Positions 1 through 9,253 of a DNA stretch of 64,000 bases are shown piece by piece. The notes under the pieces are model-generated. The model ran no database searches. It was not told where the DNA came from and saw nothing but the letters and a program-made list of their open reading frames with translations. A program made the position numbers and the translations under genes. Positions within the stretch are counted from its first letter, which is position 1; each line of letters begins with the position of its first letter. Origin of the DNA: Candidatus Bathyarchaeota archaeon (GTDB taxonomy: Archaea > Thermoproteota > Bathyarchaeia > TCS64); assembly GCA_026394265.1 (NCBI GenBank), contig JAPKYO010000012.1, positions 31,411 through 95,410 on the forward strand, in the 5' to 3' direction.

Positions 1-639
1 ACGGGTGACTCGGCCCTGTGGATGGAGCCCGCGCCCAACGGCGAGGTAAAGGGTGCGCCGGGCATCGTGGATGATGAAGTGGTCGTGATCGCCCCGAGGG
101 CGCTTTCGCTGCTGAACCAGTCGCATTATCACGACCCCGTATCAACTGCCCTGATAGTCTCCATCAGGGTGAGTCTCACACGATTAGCCGACGAGCTACT
201 TGACGCTGGGTACAGGGTGGTGTTTCTGCCGATGCACTGTTCGGTGGGCGATGATGACCGGCGCGAGATCGAAATGATCACCGGGGGGATGAGGGGAAAA
301 CCCATCCAGGTATCAGAGCCTCTTGCGCCGCGGGAGACCGCCGCGTTCCTCGGCTCCGCCTCCCTAGTCGTTGGCCTGAGGCTCCACTCCCTCATACTCG
401 CCGCCCGCCAAGGCGTACCAGTCGTTAGCGTTGGTTACGACGAGAAGATTCGGGGATTCATGGAGTACTCTGGGGTCCCCGAGTGCGTCGTCGAGCCCGG
501 GGGTCTCTCGGGGAGGGTCTTCGAGTTATTGGAGAACGATCAGGGTGTGGGTAAGATTCTCTCGGGGTCGTGTGCCATGATGAGGTCGCGCATCAGGGGA
601 GAGGCGGTGGCAGTCGCCGAGACGCTTGGGCTATGTTGA
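1..639 (+). CDS. Polysaccharide pyruvyl transferase family protein, 3' part
   Basis: The frame is open from the first base of the window, so the N-terminal part lies outside; about 212 codons are visible. The motif GLRLHSLILAARQGVPVVSV near the C-terminal third is the typical CsaB / polysaccharide pyruvyl transferase signature (family knowledge). Members transfer pyruvate from PEP to cell-surface sugars, so a role in surface polysaccharide modification is inferred. An internal ATG at base 22 is not the true start, because the upstream codons continue the same protein. The stop (TGA 637-639) overlaps the end of the convergent folC gene by nine bases. Confidence 0.8.
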   Translation, partial: TGDSALWMEPAPNGEVKGAPGIVDDEVVVIAPRALSLLNQSHYHDPVSTALIVSIRVSLTRLADELLDAGYRVVFLPMHCSVGDDDRREIEMITGGMRGKPIQVSEPLAPRETAAFLGSASLVVGLRLHSLILAARQGVPVVSVGYDEKIRGFMEYSGVPECVVEPGGLSGRVFELLENDQGVGKILSGSCAMMRSRIRGEAVAVAETLGLC

Positions 640-1938
640 CCCGCCCTTCCAGCGCCGCCTCGCCTCGCCGACGGCGAAGACGGAGCCTGTGACGAGTATC
701 ATGTCGTGTTTCCCCGCCTCCTCCATGGCGCGTTTCACCGCGTCCCCCACCTTCTCGACCGCCTCCCACGGTTTGCCGTGCTTCTCGATCTCCCTGCCGA
801 GCCCCTCCCTCTCGGCGGCGCGCCCCATGACGCTGTGGCTCGTGACGACGAATGCATCCGCGACGCTCGCCAGGTTGGCGATCATCTCGGAGATGTTCTT
901 GTCGCTGCTTATGCTGACGACGACGATGAGCCTCCGGTGGGGGAGTTCACCGGTTGCCTCGGCGAGCGCCCTCGTCGCCTCCGCGTCCTTGGCCGAGTCG
1001 AGGACGACTAGCGGGCTCCTCTGTACAACCTCCAGCCGACCGGGCCACTCAACCGACGCCAGCCCATCGGAGATGGCTGACCCTGATACGTCGATATTAT
1101 AGCGGCTTAGGGCCTCGACGGCCCCGACGGCGGTGGCGGCGTTGTATAACTGGTAGCCGCCGAGGAGGGGGGTGTAGAGGGTGTAGCTCCCCCTGAGGCC
1201 GTCGACGGTGAAGCTCTGCCCGTCGAGGTCTCCCCCGAGCTTCTTGAACGTTATATCGTCCCCGACGCGGTGGATCTCGGTGTTGAGTCTCGCGCAGGTC
1301 TCCTCGAAGAGGGCGTAGACGGAGTCATCCTGTGTGGCGGTGACGAGGATGCTGTCGGGCTTGATTATGCCCGCCTTCTCGTAGGCGATCTTGAGGACGG
1401 TGTCGCCGAGGACCTGCGTGTGTTCGAGGCTGATGTTTGTGATGACGGAGACGAGTGGCTGGACTATGTTTGTTGCGTCGAGTCTTCCGCCCATGCCGAC
1501 TTCGAGGACGGCGAAGTCGATGTGCCTCTCTTCGAAGTACTTGAAGGCCATCGCGGTGACTATGTCGAAGAAGAGTGGGCGCACCTTCTCCGGCTCAGAG
1601 TCTAGGCTCTCCACGAGCGGGTGGATGAGTTTTGTGAGCCTTACGGCGTCCTCCTCGGGTATCTCCTCGCCGTCGACGACTATGCGCTCGGTGAATCGTT
1701 CTAGGTGTGGGCTCGTGTAGAGTCCGACGCTGTAGCCGGCGGCGCGGAGTATGCTGGCAATCATGGCGGAGGTGCTGCCCTTGCCGTTCGTGCCGGTGAT
1801 GTGGATGGCTTTGAAGCTGTTCTGGGGGTCACCGAGCATCCCTGCCAGTCGGCGGATCGGGTCGAGGGTCCTCTCGGGCCCGAATCTGCGCACCTGGAAG
1901 AGCCAGTCGACGGCGTCCTTGTATCCGCTTGTCGCCAA
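631..1938 (-). CDS. folC: Folylpolyglutamate/dihydrofolate synthase family (Mur ligase fold)
   Basis: 435 aa, close to usual FolC length. The ATP-binding loop ITGTNGKGSTSAM is near residues 48-60, followed by GLYTSPHLERFTERI and LEVGMGGRLDATN, all hallmark FolC motifs. The family adds glutamate to folate-type or pterin cofactors in an ATP-dependent cytoplasmic reaction. Which C1 carrier is the substrate in this archaeon cannot be told from sequence, but the MTHFR and MetE genes at 48-51 kb show that a folate-like carrier is used. A TATA-like element (TTTATC, minus strand, about 1965-1971) and a perfect inverted repeat at 1945-1964 precede the ATG. The gene is convergent with the pyruvyl transferase and overlaps it. 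Confidence 0.9.
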   Translation of the reverse strand: MATSGYKDAVDWLFQVRRFGPERTLDPIRRLAGMLGDPQNSFKAIHITGTNGKGSTSAMIASILRAAGYSVGLYTSPHLERFTERIVVDGEEIPEEDAVRLTKLIHPLVESLDSEPEKVRPLFFDIVTAMAFKYFEERHIDFAVLEVGMGGRLDATNIVQPLVSVITNISLEHTQVLGDTVLKIAYEKAGIIKPDSILVTATQDDSVYALFEETCARLNTEIHRVGDDITFKKLGGDLDGQSFTVDGLRGSYTLYTPLLGGYQLYNAATAVGAVEALSRYNIDVSGSAISDGLASVEWPGRLEVVQRSPLVVLDSAKDAEATRALAEATGELPHRRLIVVVSISSDKNISEMIANLASVADAFVVTSHSVMGRAAEREGLGREIEKHGKPWEAVEKVGDAVKRAMEEAGKHDMILVTGSVFAVGEARRRWKGGST

Positions 1939-1944
1939 GGTCGT

Positions 1945-1964
1945 GGTGCAGTTACACGTGCACC
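1945..1964. promoter_or_regulatory. Inverted repeat between folC TATA box and start
   Basis: GGTGCA, eight bases, TGCACC: a perfect 6-bp inverted repeat placed directly downstream of the minus-strand TATA-like box and just before the folC ATG at 1938. The position spans the predicted transcription start and suits a repressor site. No cognate regulator is identified. Confidence 0.4.
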
Positions 1965-2146
1965 GATAAAGGGTTATTCACGCATCCCTTGGTGGCGCCT
2001 AGAGGAAGTAGCCGAGGATTATCGGTGCCGTCTCCACCGGCTGGATACGGTCTCTCTTTCTCGTCGCCTCTGTCGGGTTGCTCCTCATCTGCTGACAGCG
2101 TTGGCAACGTTCTAATTCGCTGATTCCCCATCCAACTCCGATTGAT

Positions 2147-3085
2147 ATGGCGAAGGATGTCTGGTTCGGGGTCCACCTCCCCTCCGAGGGGAAGGACTGG
2201 AGCTACATGCGCGAGGCGTGCCTCGGCGTCGAGGCGAACGGCTACGACCTCTTCACGACGACGGACCACTTCATGAACATGTGGAACCCGAGGGGGGAGG
2301 GCAACCACCCACTGGAGTGCTGGACGCTGCTCTCCAGCCTCGCGGCGGTGACGAAGCGGGTCAAGCTTGGCCCCCTCGTCGGCTGCTACGGCTACAGGCA
2401 GCCAACGGTGCTTGCGAAGATGGCGACGAGCGTCGACATCATCTCGGGCGGGCGGCTCATCTTCGGCATCGGCGCTGGGTGGCACGAGGACGAGTTCAAC
2501 GGCTTCATGGGCAGGTTCCCACCCGCACCCGAGAGGCTACGCGGCCTCAGGGAGACGATAGAGATATGTAAGGGCATGTTCACTAACGAACACTTCACCT
2601 ACAAGGGCAAGCTCTACAGCGTCGATAACGTCCTGAACAAGCCCCAGCCGATCCAGAAGCCCGTCCCCATAATGGTCGGCGGCGGGGGTGAGAAGGTCAC
2701 CCTCAAACTCGCCGCGAAGCACGCCGACATCAGCCACTTCTTCACGGGCGACCTCCAGATACTCGACGCGAAGACGTCGGCGCTCCGCGGCCACTGCGAG
2801 AAACTCGGCAGAAACTACGACTCGATAAGAAAGGGGACGGGCTTCAGCGTCCTCCTCGGGAAGAGCGACGCCGATGCGGAGGCTAAGCTGAAAAAGGTGG
2901 CCGCGATGCGCGGGCAGACGCCTGAGGCTATGAGGCAGCGGCTCGGCCCCGGCTTCGGCACCCCCGAAAAGGTCGCGGCGCAGATGGGGGAGTACATCGA
3001 CAGGGGGATAGGGCTCATAACCCTGAGCTTCACCGACTGGGACGACATGCACGTATTCGCTGATAAGGTCATGCCACGCTTCTAG
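2147..3085 (+). CDS. LLM-class (luciferase-like) F420-dependent oxidoreductase
   Basis: 312 aa, typical TIM-barrel luciferase-like length. It starts MAKDVWFGVHLPSEGKDW and carries RVKLGPLVGCYGYRQPTVLAKM and RLIFGIGAGWHEDEFNGF, which are standard motifs of the F420/FMN LLM family. Archaeal members usually use reduced F420, and the F420:NADP reductase gene at 23.1 kb supports F420 in this organism. The substrate is unknown. A TATA-like TTCTAATTC at about 2110-2118 lies upstream of the ATG. The stop codon region overlaps the convergent MBL gene by four bases. Confidence 0.88.
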   Translation: MAKDVWFGVHLPSEGKDWSYMREACLGVEANGYDLFTTTDHFMNMWNPRGEGNHPLECWTLLSSLAAVTKRVKLGPLVGCYGYRQPTVLAKMATSVDIISGGRLIFGIGAGWHEDEFNGFMGRFPPAPERLRGLRETIEICKGMFTNEHFTYKGKLYSVDNVLNKPQPIQKPVPIMVGGGGEKVTLKLAAKHADISHFFTGDLQILDAKTSALRGHCEKLGRNYDSIRKGTGFSVLLGKSDADAEAKLKKVAAMRGQTPEAMRQRLGPGFGTPEKVAAQMGEYIDRGIGLITLSFTDWDDMHVFADKVMPRF

Positions 3086-3936
3086 CGGCGTTCCCCGACC
3101 CAACTGTAACCCGTTTTCTCTTTCTTCACCACACCGAGGACGCCCGGTATGTGGGGGACAAATAGCAGCAGCCTCCTCCTGTAGGCGTCCTCGACAAGTC
3201 TTTCCCTGCCCGCCGCGGCCGAGACCTTGTCCGTCTCGAAGGACGGTATCCAGTCGGTGTGCTCGACGTGGACGGGGTGCAGGATGATGTCCGAGGTGTA
3301 GAGCAGTGTCTCGCTTTTGCTGGACAGCTCCGTGACGGCTATCCCGGGGGTGTGTCCGGGTGCGGTCCTGACGGTCACGCCGGGGGCGACTTCGGCGACG
3401 TCGGGGAGGCGCCTGAGCCCGTCGCCGAGCACGCGGAGGTATTCGAGGGCCCACCCCTCTGCCTTGGAGCAGATGTACTCCGCCTCCCTCGCGCTGATCA
3501 TGTACTCGGCGTTTGGAAATGTGGCTTTCCCGCCCGTGACTGCCCCGCCGAAGTGGTCCCAGTGGCCGTGGGAGACGACCACAGTATCGACATCGTCTAC
3601 GCTGAACCCAGCCTCGCCGAGGCTCTTCACGAGTAGCCCCGCGGGCTCGTCGGGGTTCTCGTCGTTCTCCGCCTGGTCGCCGCAGCCGACGTCGAGCAAC
3701 GTTATGTGCCCCTCGTTCTCGGCGAGGAGGTAGTTGAAGGGTATATGTGTGTCCGGGCCGATTCCGCCGTAGGGTCTGAGGGCGGCCTCAACTTCCGCCT
3801 CGGGGGCGTCGCCGAAGATGAACCGCCTCGCCGAGCCCCTCGTCATCGAGCCGATGCTGCGGGAGCCATCGTAGAGTACGTGGCAGTCGAAGTCGCCGAG
3901 CTTGAAGGAGCGGTTCTGGGGCGCCATGGTTACCAC
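3082..3936 (-). CDS. MBL-fold metallohydrolase, lactonase-like
   Basis: 284 aa. The metal-binding signature SHGHWDHFGGAV (HxHxDH) is in the middle, with a further histidine in RTAPGHTPGIAV and an aspartate in LLYTSDIILHPV, giving a complete dinuclear zinc site of the metallo-beta-lactamase superfamily. The overall arrangement resembles N-acyl-homoserine lactonase-like subfamily members (SPH/AHL lactonase type). The substrate cannot be inferred. No signal peptide is visible, so it is likely cytoplasmic. It is followed convergently by the LLM oxidoreductase with a four-base overlap. Confidence 0.85.
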   Translation of the reverse strand: MVTMAPQNRSFKLGDFDCHVLYDGSRSIGSMTRGSARRFIFGDAPEAEVEAALRPYGGIGPDTHIPFNYLLAENEGHITLLDVGCGDQAENDENPDEPAGLLVKSLGEAGFSVDDVDTVVVSHGHWDHFGGAVTGGKATFPNAEYMISAREAEYICSKAEGWALEYLRVLGDGLRRLPDVAEVAPGVTVRTAPGHTPGIAVTELSSKSETLLYTSDIILHPVHVEHTDWIPSFETDKVSAAAGRERLVEDAYRRRLLLFVPHIPGVLGVVKKEKTGYSWVGERR

Positions 3937-3992
3937 TCACCTCATGGATGTTTGGAGTTTGCGCCTAAAAATGGGGATGGGGTTTGTTCCCA

Positions 3993-5114
3993 TCACTTGT
4001 TCTTCTTGAACCGGGGTTCCAGTGCCTTTAGGACCTGTGGGAGGGTGGTGTACTCCATGGCCTCTGGTCCGAGGCGTGCGGGCTCGAACTCGCCCATGCG
4101 GCGGAGGAACTGGCTCATCTGGATCGCCTCCTGGCGTGCGCCGTCGAAGGCGACGTCCTCGAAGAAGTCGACCACGAGGGGGTTGCCGTCGTCGTCCGCG
4201 GCGAGCTTGCCGTTGCTTATCTGGACGCCGAGGCAGACTATCCTCGGCGGGCCGTCGAAGACTGTGCACTTGCTGTCCTTGAGCCCCACGGGCATGAATG
4301 GCCCCCAGTGGCTGCCCCTCATCCAGCCCGCGACCAGGTAGGTGTGCTGGAATGGGGCGATGATCTCGCCGACGCTTGGGAAGCCGCTCTGCCCCCTGAC
4401 GAGGCAGACGGGGTCATCCTTCCCAACGTATGTGCCGGCGATCAGGCTGAGCTTCGTCGTGCTGCACGTGGAGACTATCTCGTTGTCGCTTGTGCGCCAT
4501 ATCTTGCTGACCATGTAGCGGCTCGTGGCGCCGATGAGGGCTATGAGCTGGTATAGCTCCTTCGGGCTCTCAAGCACGACGCTCTTGTCCTCGTAGGCGT
4601 CGAAGACCTCGAACTTGAATCCGCCCGTCATCTTTGGGTCGATGACGAGGCCGGCGGTGTTGCTCGGGTCGGCGAAGACGCGGTAGAGGAGGTAGTTGAA
4701 GGCCGAGGGCTCGGTCTTGTCGGCTGCGAATACGACTACCGGGTCGCTGCCTCGCTCCTCGAACTCCATCTCGGCGACGCCGGGGCCCATGCCCTTGACG
4801 TTTCCGCTGAAGGCGTCGTGTAGGAGGTCCTGCCCGGCGCCGTAGAGCTTCAGCTCCTTTGCCTTCTTGGTGCAGGCGAGGAAGGTGTCCCACGCGAGCT
4901 TGTGTATCTCGGGGTTGTCCTCGCCCTTGAAGTGCGTCATCAGCAGCTCCAGGTCGTCTCCCGCGTTGAAGACGAAGTAGCTGTTTATGAGGCCCTGCTT
5001 CTGGGCCTCGGCGAGCTTCTTCTTCGCTATCGTGAAGAGTGGCTGGGCGACGACGGAGTGTCCGGCGACGCTACCTATATCGGCTTTGATTAAAGATACC
5101 GTGGTCTTGACCAT
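3993..5114 (-). CDS. fbp: Fructose 1,6-bisphosphate aldolase/phosphatase
   Basis: About 373 aa, matching the archaeal-type bifunctional FBP aldolase/phosphatase. The N-terminus (TTVSLIKADIGSVAGHSV) and internal HDAFSGNVKGMGPGVAEMEF, KTEPSAFNYLLYRVFADP and HTYLVAGWMRGSHWGPFMP are diagnostic of the family. The enzyme joins DHAP and GAP and removes a phosphate to give fructose 6-phosphate, driving gluconeogenesis. A GTG at 5129 would add five residues; the ATG at 5114 gives the conserved N-terminus. A TATA-like ATTAAATAT (minus strand, about 5149-5157) predicts a transcript start near 5126-5129, so the leader is very short. Confidence 0.95.
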   Translation of the reverse strand: MVKTTVSLIKADIGSVAGHSVVAQPLFTIAKKKLAEAQKQGLINSYFVFNAGDDLELLMTHFKGEDNPEIHKLAWDTFLACTKKAKELKLYGAGQDLLHDAFSGNVKGMGPGVAEMEFEERGSDPVVVFAADKTEPSAFNYLLYRVFADPSNTAGLVIDPKMTGGFKFEVFDAYEDKSVVLESPKELYQLIALIGATSRYMVSKIWRTSDNEIVSTCSTTKLSLIAGTYVGKDDPVCLVRGQSGFPSVGEIIAPFQHTYLVAGWMRGSHWGPFMPVGLKDSKCTVFDGPPRIVCLGVQISNGKLAADDDGNPLVVDFFEDVAFDGARQEAIQMSQFLRRMGEFEPARLGPEAMEYTTLPQVLKALEPRFKKNK

Positions 5115-5204
5115 CGGGTTGTGCCTCACATCTGGGGATGTTTACAAGATATTTAATGATTGGTCTCCGCCCCGCCGAGGCGCTCCGTACTGTATTTATC
5201 GGGG

Positions 5205-5582
5205 CTAGTTGTGTTCTTCGGGCTTTATGTCGATGATGGGGGAGCCCTCGAAGGCGTCGAGGCCCTCTACTACGAGCCTGTTTCCCTCCATCTTGACTAG
5301 GTCGACGGATGTGAGGCCGACGGGGTTGGGGCGGTGGGGGCTGTGGGTGGAGAAGACGCCCCTCTCCTCTGTGGCGCCGTGGCGCCTCGGGACGACCCGA
5401 AGTGTCGCCCTGCGCGCAGGGTTATCCCCCTCGTGCAGCCAGTAGATGATGTAGAGTCGCTTGTAGGCGTCGAGGCCGTCGAGCCCCGGGGCGTACTGTG
5501 GGTATATGAGTATCGTGGAGAGGTCTCCCTCGACCTTCTCGACGACGCCGATGAAGTTGACCGTGCCGCTCAAACCAACCAC
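5205..5582 (-). CDS. trmO: TrmO/TsaA family tRNA methyltransferase
   Basis: 125 aa, the size of a single TsaA-like beta-barrel domain. The signature FSTHSPHRPNPVGLT, near residues 77-91, is the SAM-binding motif of the family. Bacterial TrmO N-methylates the t6A base at position 37 of threonine tRNA; the archaeal function is inferred from this. A tRNA-Thr gene lies at 62.3 kb but is not linked. A TATA-like element (TAAATAATC, minus strand, about 5601-5610) lies about 25 bases before the ATG, predicting a leaderless mRNA. Confidence 0.88.
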   Translation of the reverse strand: MVGLSGTVNFIGVVEKVEGDLSTILIYPQYAPGLDGLDAYKRLYIIYWLHEGDNPARRATLRVVPRRHGATEERGVFSTHSPHRPNPVGLTSVDLVKMEGNRLVVEGLDAFEGSPIIDIKPEEHN

Positions 5583-5694
5583 GTTTCCAGAGTCTCCGAG
5601 CGATTATTTACTGCTTGCCCACGCCAGCGGGGCACGCCCGCGGCCCCGGGGACAGTTTCATATCCCCTCACCGGGCTAGTTCCCTTGATGGCTC

Positions 5695-6843
5695 ATGGGT
5701 AAGGTCTCCATAGTCAAGAGTGCCAAGGCTCCACGTGACGCGGAGGTCGCCGGGCTCATTAAGAAGGCGATCGACCTCGTCGGCGGCATCGGGAGCGTCG
5801 TGAAGAAGGGCGACGTCGTCGCCTTGAAGCCAAACGTAGTCACGGGAAGGGTGTCGAAGCCCGGCGTCATCACCGACAAGCGCGTCGTAGAGGCGATGAT
5901 ACGGATGTGCCAGGAGGCGGGGGCCTCCAAGGTGCTCGTCGTCGAGGGCTCCGGCTACTTCACGCCCACCGACGTGGCGCTTGAGAAGAGCGGCATAAAG
6001 GCCGCCGCAGAGGCGCTCGGCGCGGTCGTGGTGGACGTCGACAAGGACAAGCTCGTCGAAGTCCCCGTCCCCGGGCACCTCATCGTGGACAAGATACCCA
6101 TATCCAAGGCCTTCATGGAGGCGGACGTCAGGATCAACCTCCCCGTCATGAAGACGCACGACCAGCTTCTCGTCACCCTCGGCGTAAAGAACCTCAAGGG
6201 CGTCATACCTAAGCCGTGGAAGAGGAACTTCCACAAGATAGGGGTGGTGAAGGCCATCGTGGACCTGAGCCGCGTCGTACCCGTCGACCTCACGGTCCTC
6301 GACGCCATAAACGCCATGGAGGGGCTCGGCCCAAGCTTCGGAGACATCGTCCCACTAAACACCGTGATGGCGTCGAAGGATGTCTGGAGCCTAGACCTCG
6401 CCGCGAGTAGGGTCATGGGATTCGAGATCGAGGAACTCGACTACCTGAAGGAGGGGCTCAAGCTCGGCCTATTCGACCCGAAGAAGCTGGAAGTGGTCGG
6501 GGAGCCCATCGAGAAGGTGGCGCGGAAGTTCAAGAGGCCGCCAACCGACCTTGAGTTCGGTGAGGGCATCACCGTCGTCAGCGACGGTGCCTGCAGCGCC
6601 TGCCGCGGCACGATCCACAGCGTCGTCTACGACCTAGAGCAGATGAAGATGATGGGGGAGATAAGAGACCTCACCATCGTCGTGGGTGCGAACGCGAAGG
6701 TGCCGAAGGGGCTGAAGACGACGCCCCTCGTGATGGGGACCTGCCTGAAGGCGCAGGAGGGCGAGGGCTGCTACGTCGTAGGCTGCCCGCCCAACAACGA
6801 CGGCATGCTCGCCGCGATAAAGAAGGTCTGTAAGCTGGAGTAG
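5695..6843 (+). CDS. DUF362 domain protein
   Basis: 382 aa. It contains KPNVVTGRVSKPGVITDKR, INLPVMKTHDQLLVTLGVKN and a late cysteine pair in DGACSACRGTIH, the layout of DUF362 proteins. The family is uncharacterised biochemically and often sits near iron-sulfur or anaerobic metabolism genes. No separate 4Fe-4S ferredoxin domain is seen here. A TATA-like TTTCATATCC at about 5656-5665 lies upstream. It is convergent with amt, with one base between the two stop codons. Confidence 0.88.
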   Translation: MGKVSIVKSAKAPRDAEVAGLIKKAIDLVGGIGSVVKKGDVVALKPNVVTGRVSKPGVITDKRVVEAMIRMCQEAGASKVLVVEGSGYFTPTDVALEKSGIKAAAEALGAVVVDVDKDKLVEVPVPGHLIVDKIPISKAFMEADVRINLPVMKTHDQLLVTLGVKNLKGVIPKPWKRNFHKIGVVKAIVDLSRVVPVDLTVLDAINAMEGLGPSFGDIVPLNTVMASKDVWSLDLAASRVMGFEIEELDYLKEGLKLGLFDPKKLEVVGEPIEKVARKFKRPPTDLEFGEGITVVSDGACSACRGTIHSVVYDLEQMKMMGEIRDLTIVVGANAKVPKGLKTTPLVMGTCLKAQEGEGCYVVGCPPNNDGMLAAIKKVCKLE

Positions 6844-6844
6844 G

Positions 6845-8062
6845 TTACTCGTCGAGGGACTCGCCGAGTTCGGCGATGTCCAGCCCCTCCTCCTCTTCCT
6901 TGGGGGAGACCCTGAGCTTTGTGACCATGCCCAGCGCCTTCAGGATTGCGAATGTGCCTATGAAGGCGTAGGCGGCCACCGCGACGATGCCGATGAGCTC
7001 GGATACGAGCAGCGAAGGGTTGCCAAGCAGCAGCCCGTTCGCGCCCGCCGCGTTGATCGCGGCCGAGGCGAATATGCCCGTGGCTATGAGGCCGAGTGTC
7101 CCGTTCACGCCGTGGCAGGCGAAGACGTCGAGGGTGTCATCGATGCCAGACTTCGCCCTCCAGCTCGCCACGAGGTTCGATACGACGCCTGAGGCGAGGC
7201 CGATTATTATGGCTGCTACTGGCCCGACGAAGCCGGCGCCGGGGGTGATGGCGACGAGGCCGCAGACGGCGGCGACGCTGAACCCGACGGCGGAGGGCTT
7301 CTTCCTCACGATGTAGTCGACCGCCATCCAGCTTAAACCGGCGGCTGCCGCCGAGAGGCTCGTCGTAAGCACCACCGAGGCGACGACGTTGTTGGCCTCC
7401 ATCGTGCTGCCCGCGTTGAAGCCGTACCAGCCGAACCAGAGGAGCCCGGCGCCGAGGATGACGTACGGGATGTTGCTAGGCGACGTGGATTCGCCCTTCT
7501 TCGCCTTGATCCGTGGGCCGACGACGATCGCCGCGGCGAGGGCGGAGAGCCCGGCGGCCATGTGGACGGCGTAGCCGCCCGCGAAGTCGATGGCGCCGAG
7601 GGTCCTGAGCCAGCCCCCCTCGTTGAACACCCAGTGGGCGATCGGGGAGTAGATGGCGAGACACCAGATCACGCTGAATGCGAGGATCGTCTTCAGCTTC
7701 GCCCTCTCGACTACCGCGCCCAGTATGAGGGCGGGGGTGATCCCTGCGACCACGGCCTGGAAGGCGAGGAAGAGCAACTCGGGTATCTTGGGCGCGTACA
7801 CGGCGTTCGGGGTCTCACCGACGCCGGAGAAGCCGAGGCGCGAAAGGTCGCCTATGAAGCCACCCACGCTTCCACCGAAGACGAGGCTATAGCCCACGAG
7901 GGACCAGACGACGGCGACCGCCGCGAAGACGGCGAGGCACTGTAGGAACGTCGAGATCACGTTCTTCCTCCTCACGAGTCCGGCGTAGAAAATGCCGAGT
8001 GCGGGGACCATCAACACGACGAAGGCGGCCGAAACCGTCATCCATACGACGTCAGTATCCAA
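6845..8062 (-). CDS. amt: Ammonium transporter (Amt/MEP/Rh family)
   Basis: 405 aa with about eleven hydrophobic segments. The two pore histidines are recognisable in SPIAHWVFNEGGWL and DVFACHGVNGTLGLIATGIF, and the N-terminus matches Amt (VPALGIFYAGLVRRKN). It moves ammonium across the cytoplasmic membrane. The cytosolic tail is acidic (EEEEGLDIAELGESLDE) in place of the usual end. No GlnB/GlnK gene is adjacent, which is unusual for amt. A minus-strand TATA-like box (CCTTAAACA) is around 8099-8107. Confidence 0.96.
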   Translation of the reverse strand: MDTDVVWMTVSAAFVVLMVPALGIFYAGLVRRKNVISTFLQCLAVFAAVAVVWSLVGYSLVFGGSVGGFIGDLSRLGFSGVGETPNAVYAPKIPELLFLAFQAVVAGITPALILGAVVERAKLKTILAFSVIWCLAIYSPIAHWVFNEGGWLRTLGAIDFAGGYAVHMAAGLSALAAAIVVGPRIKAKKGESTSPSNIPYVILGAGLLWFGWYGFNAGSTMEANNVVASVVLTTSLSAAAAGLSWMAVDYIVRKKPSAVGFSVAAVCGLVAITPGAGFVGPVAAIIIGLASGVVSNLVASWRAKSGIDDTLDVFACHGVNGTLGLIATGIFASAAINAAGANGLLLGNPSLLVSELIGIVAVAAYAFIGTFAILKALGMVTKLRVSPKEEEEGLDIAELGESLDE

Positions 8063-8198
8063 ATCCAGATCCTCTTTCCGGGCAAAGCCGACGCTGCGTG
8101 TTTAAGGGTTTCTCGGTTCCGGTGGTGATTGGACATACTGTAATCTCTCGCCCGGTATCTGGCTCGGTCTTTTAAGCTTCAACACCCAGTTTCTGGTG

Positions 8199-8699
8199 AT
8201 GGTGGGGATCACCGAGGGGGAGGCCCACCGCCTGCTGGAGGGTTCCAGCAAGCTCTTCCACTCTATCCTAGCGGCTCGGATTATGGAGGTCCTCGCCCCC
8301 GGGTTCGGCGCGGTGCCACAGGACTGGGGCCTCGTCGGCCTCCTGCATGATCTCGATCACGACGCCACCGTGGATGACCTGCCCCGCCACGGAAACCTGG
8401 CCGCGGATATACTCGCGGAGAAGCTCCCCGAGGCGAGCCTCCACGCGATACGGGCACACGACTACCGGTCAGGAGTAAAACCCATCACCATCCTGGATAG
8501 GGCGCTCATCTTCGCGGACAACCTAGCCATCCTCATCGAGAATCAGGGCATCAAGAGCCCCTGCACGCCCACCGTCCTCTTCGACGCGGTCAGGAAGGAG
8601 TGTCAAGACAAGCCTTGGATCGCGGAGTACGTCCTCGGCTTCGCGGAGAGGGAGGGGCTGGCGATCTGGGACGTCGTCAACAAGATAGGGCCCAGATAG
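8199..8699 (+). CDS. HD-domain phosphohydrolase
   Basis: 166 aa from the ATG at 8199; a GTG one codon upstream is possible. A TATA-like TTTTAAG at 8170-8176 places the transcript start almost on this ATG. The HD motif is LVGLLHDLDHDA, followed by RHGNLAADILAEK and AIRAHD, giving the H...HD...D metal-binding pattern with a later ILDRALIFADNLAILIE. HD proteins of this size are mostly putative phosphohydrolases. The substrate is unknown. It stands between divergent amt and the DUF3795 gene. Confidence 0.8.
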   Translation: MVGITEGEAHRLLEGSSKLFHSILAARIMEVLAPGFGAVPQDWGLVGLLHDLDHDATVDDLPRHGNLAADILAEKLPEASLHAIRAHDYRSGVKPITILDRALIFADNLAILIENQGIKSPCTPTVLFDAVRKECQDKPWIAEYVLGFAEREGLAIWDVVNKIGPR

Positions 8700-8780
8700 G
8701 TGCCCCAGATATCCTTTTAGAAGTCGTGGGTTTCTGGGCGCACCCACCCTCTTTTATCTGGCGCCATCCGGGGATCACAC

Positions 8781-9233
8781 GTGGCCAAGATGGATGTCGT
8801 GGGGCGCTGCGGGATATACTGTGGCGCCTGCCCCATCTACAGGGGCACGAGGGGGGACGAGGAAGCCAGGAAGTTCGCAAGGGAAGTCTGGAAGACGCCC
8901 GCCAACAGGATGACCTGCGACGGCTGCCACAACCTCGGCCCCGAGGCGCACGGCGTCGACTGCCCCCGCCGCAAGTGCATGGACGCCAAGGGCCACGAGT
9001 ACTGCAGCGAGTGCCCCGAATACGCCACCGGTAAGTGCGAAAAGTTCGAGAGCATGGACCGCTACTTCGTGAAGAAGGGTGAGAGTCTCCGCGATAACCT
9101 TAGTCGGATCAACTCTGGCGAAACCGATGCTTGGCTCGCGGATCAGGGGGCGAAGTGGAGCTGCCAATCCTGCGGGGCGCCAACATTCTGGGAGGAGAAG
9201 AACTGCCCCAGGTGCGGGAAACCCCTCAAATAG
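8781..9233 (+). CDS. Cysteine-rich DUF3795-like protein with C-terminal zinc ribbon
   Basis: 150 aa from a GTG start. The N-terminal part has VGRCGIYCGACPIYRG, MTCDGCHNLG, DCPRRKCM and YCSECPEY, the cysteine pattern of DUF3795. The C-terminus adds a zinc ribbon, CQSCGAP...CPRCGKPLK. Fifteen or so cysteines indicate zinc or Fe-S binding. The function is unknown. The HD nucleotidase-like gene starts 20 bases downstream and is probably co-transcribed. Confidence 0.8.
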   Translation: MAKMDVVGRCGIYCGACPIYRGTRGDEEARKFAREVWKTPANRMTCDGCHNLGPEAHGVDCPRRKCMDAKGHEYCSECPEYATGKCEKFESMDRYFVKKGESLRDNLSRINSGETDAWLADQGAKWSCQSCGAPTFWEEKNCPRCGKPLK

Positions 9234-9253
9234 CCTCGGGCAACAATCTACCC

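Noticed and set aside
2537..3454. 305-residue minus-strand open frame across the LLM and MBL genes
   Set aside because: Arg/Pro-rich composition and overlap with two well-supported genes.
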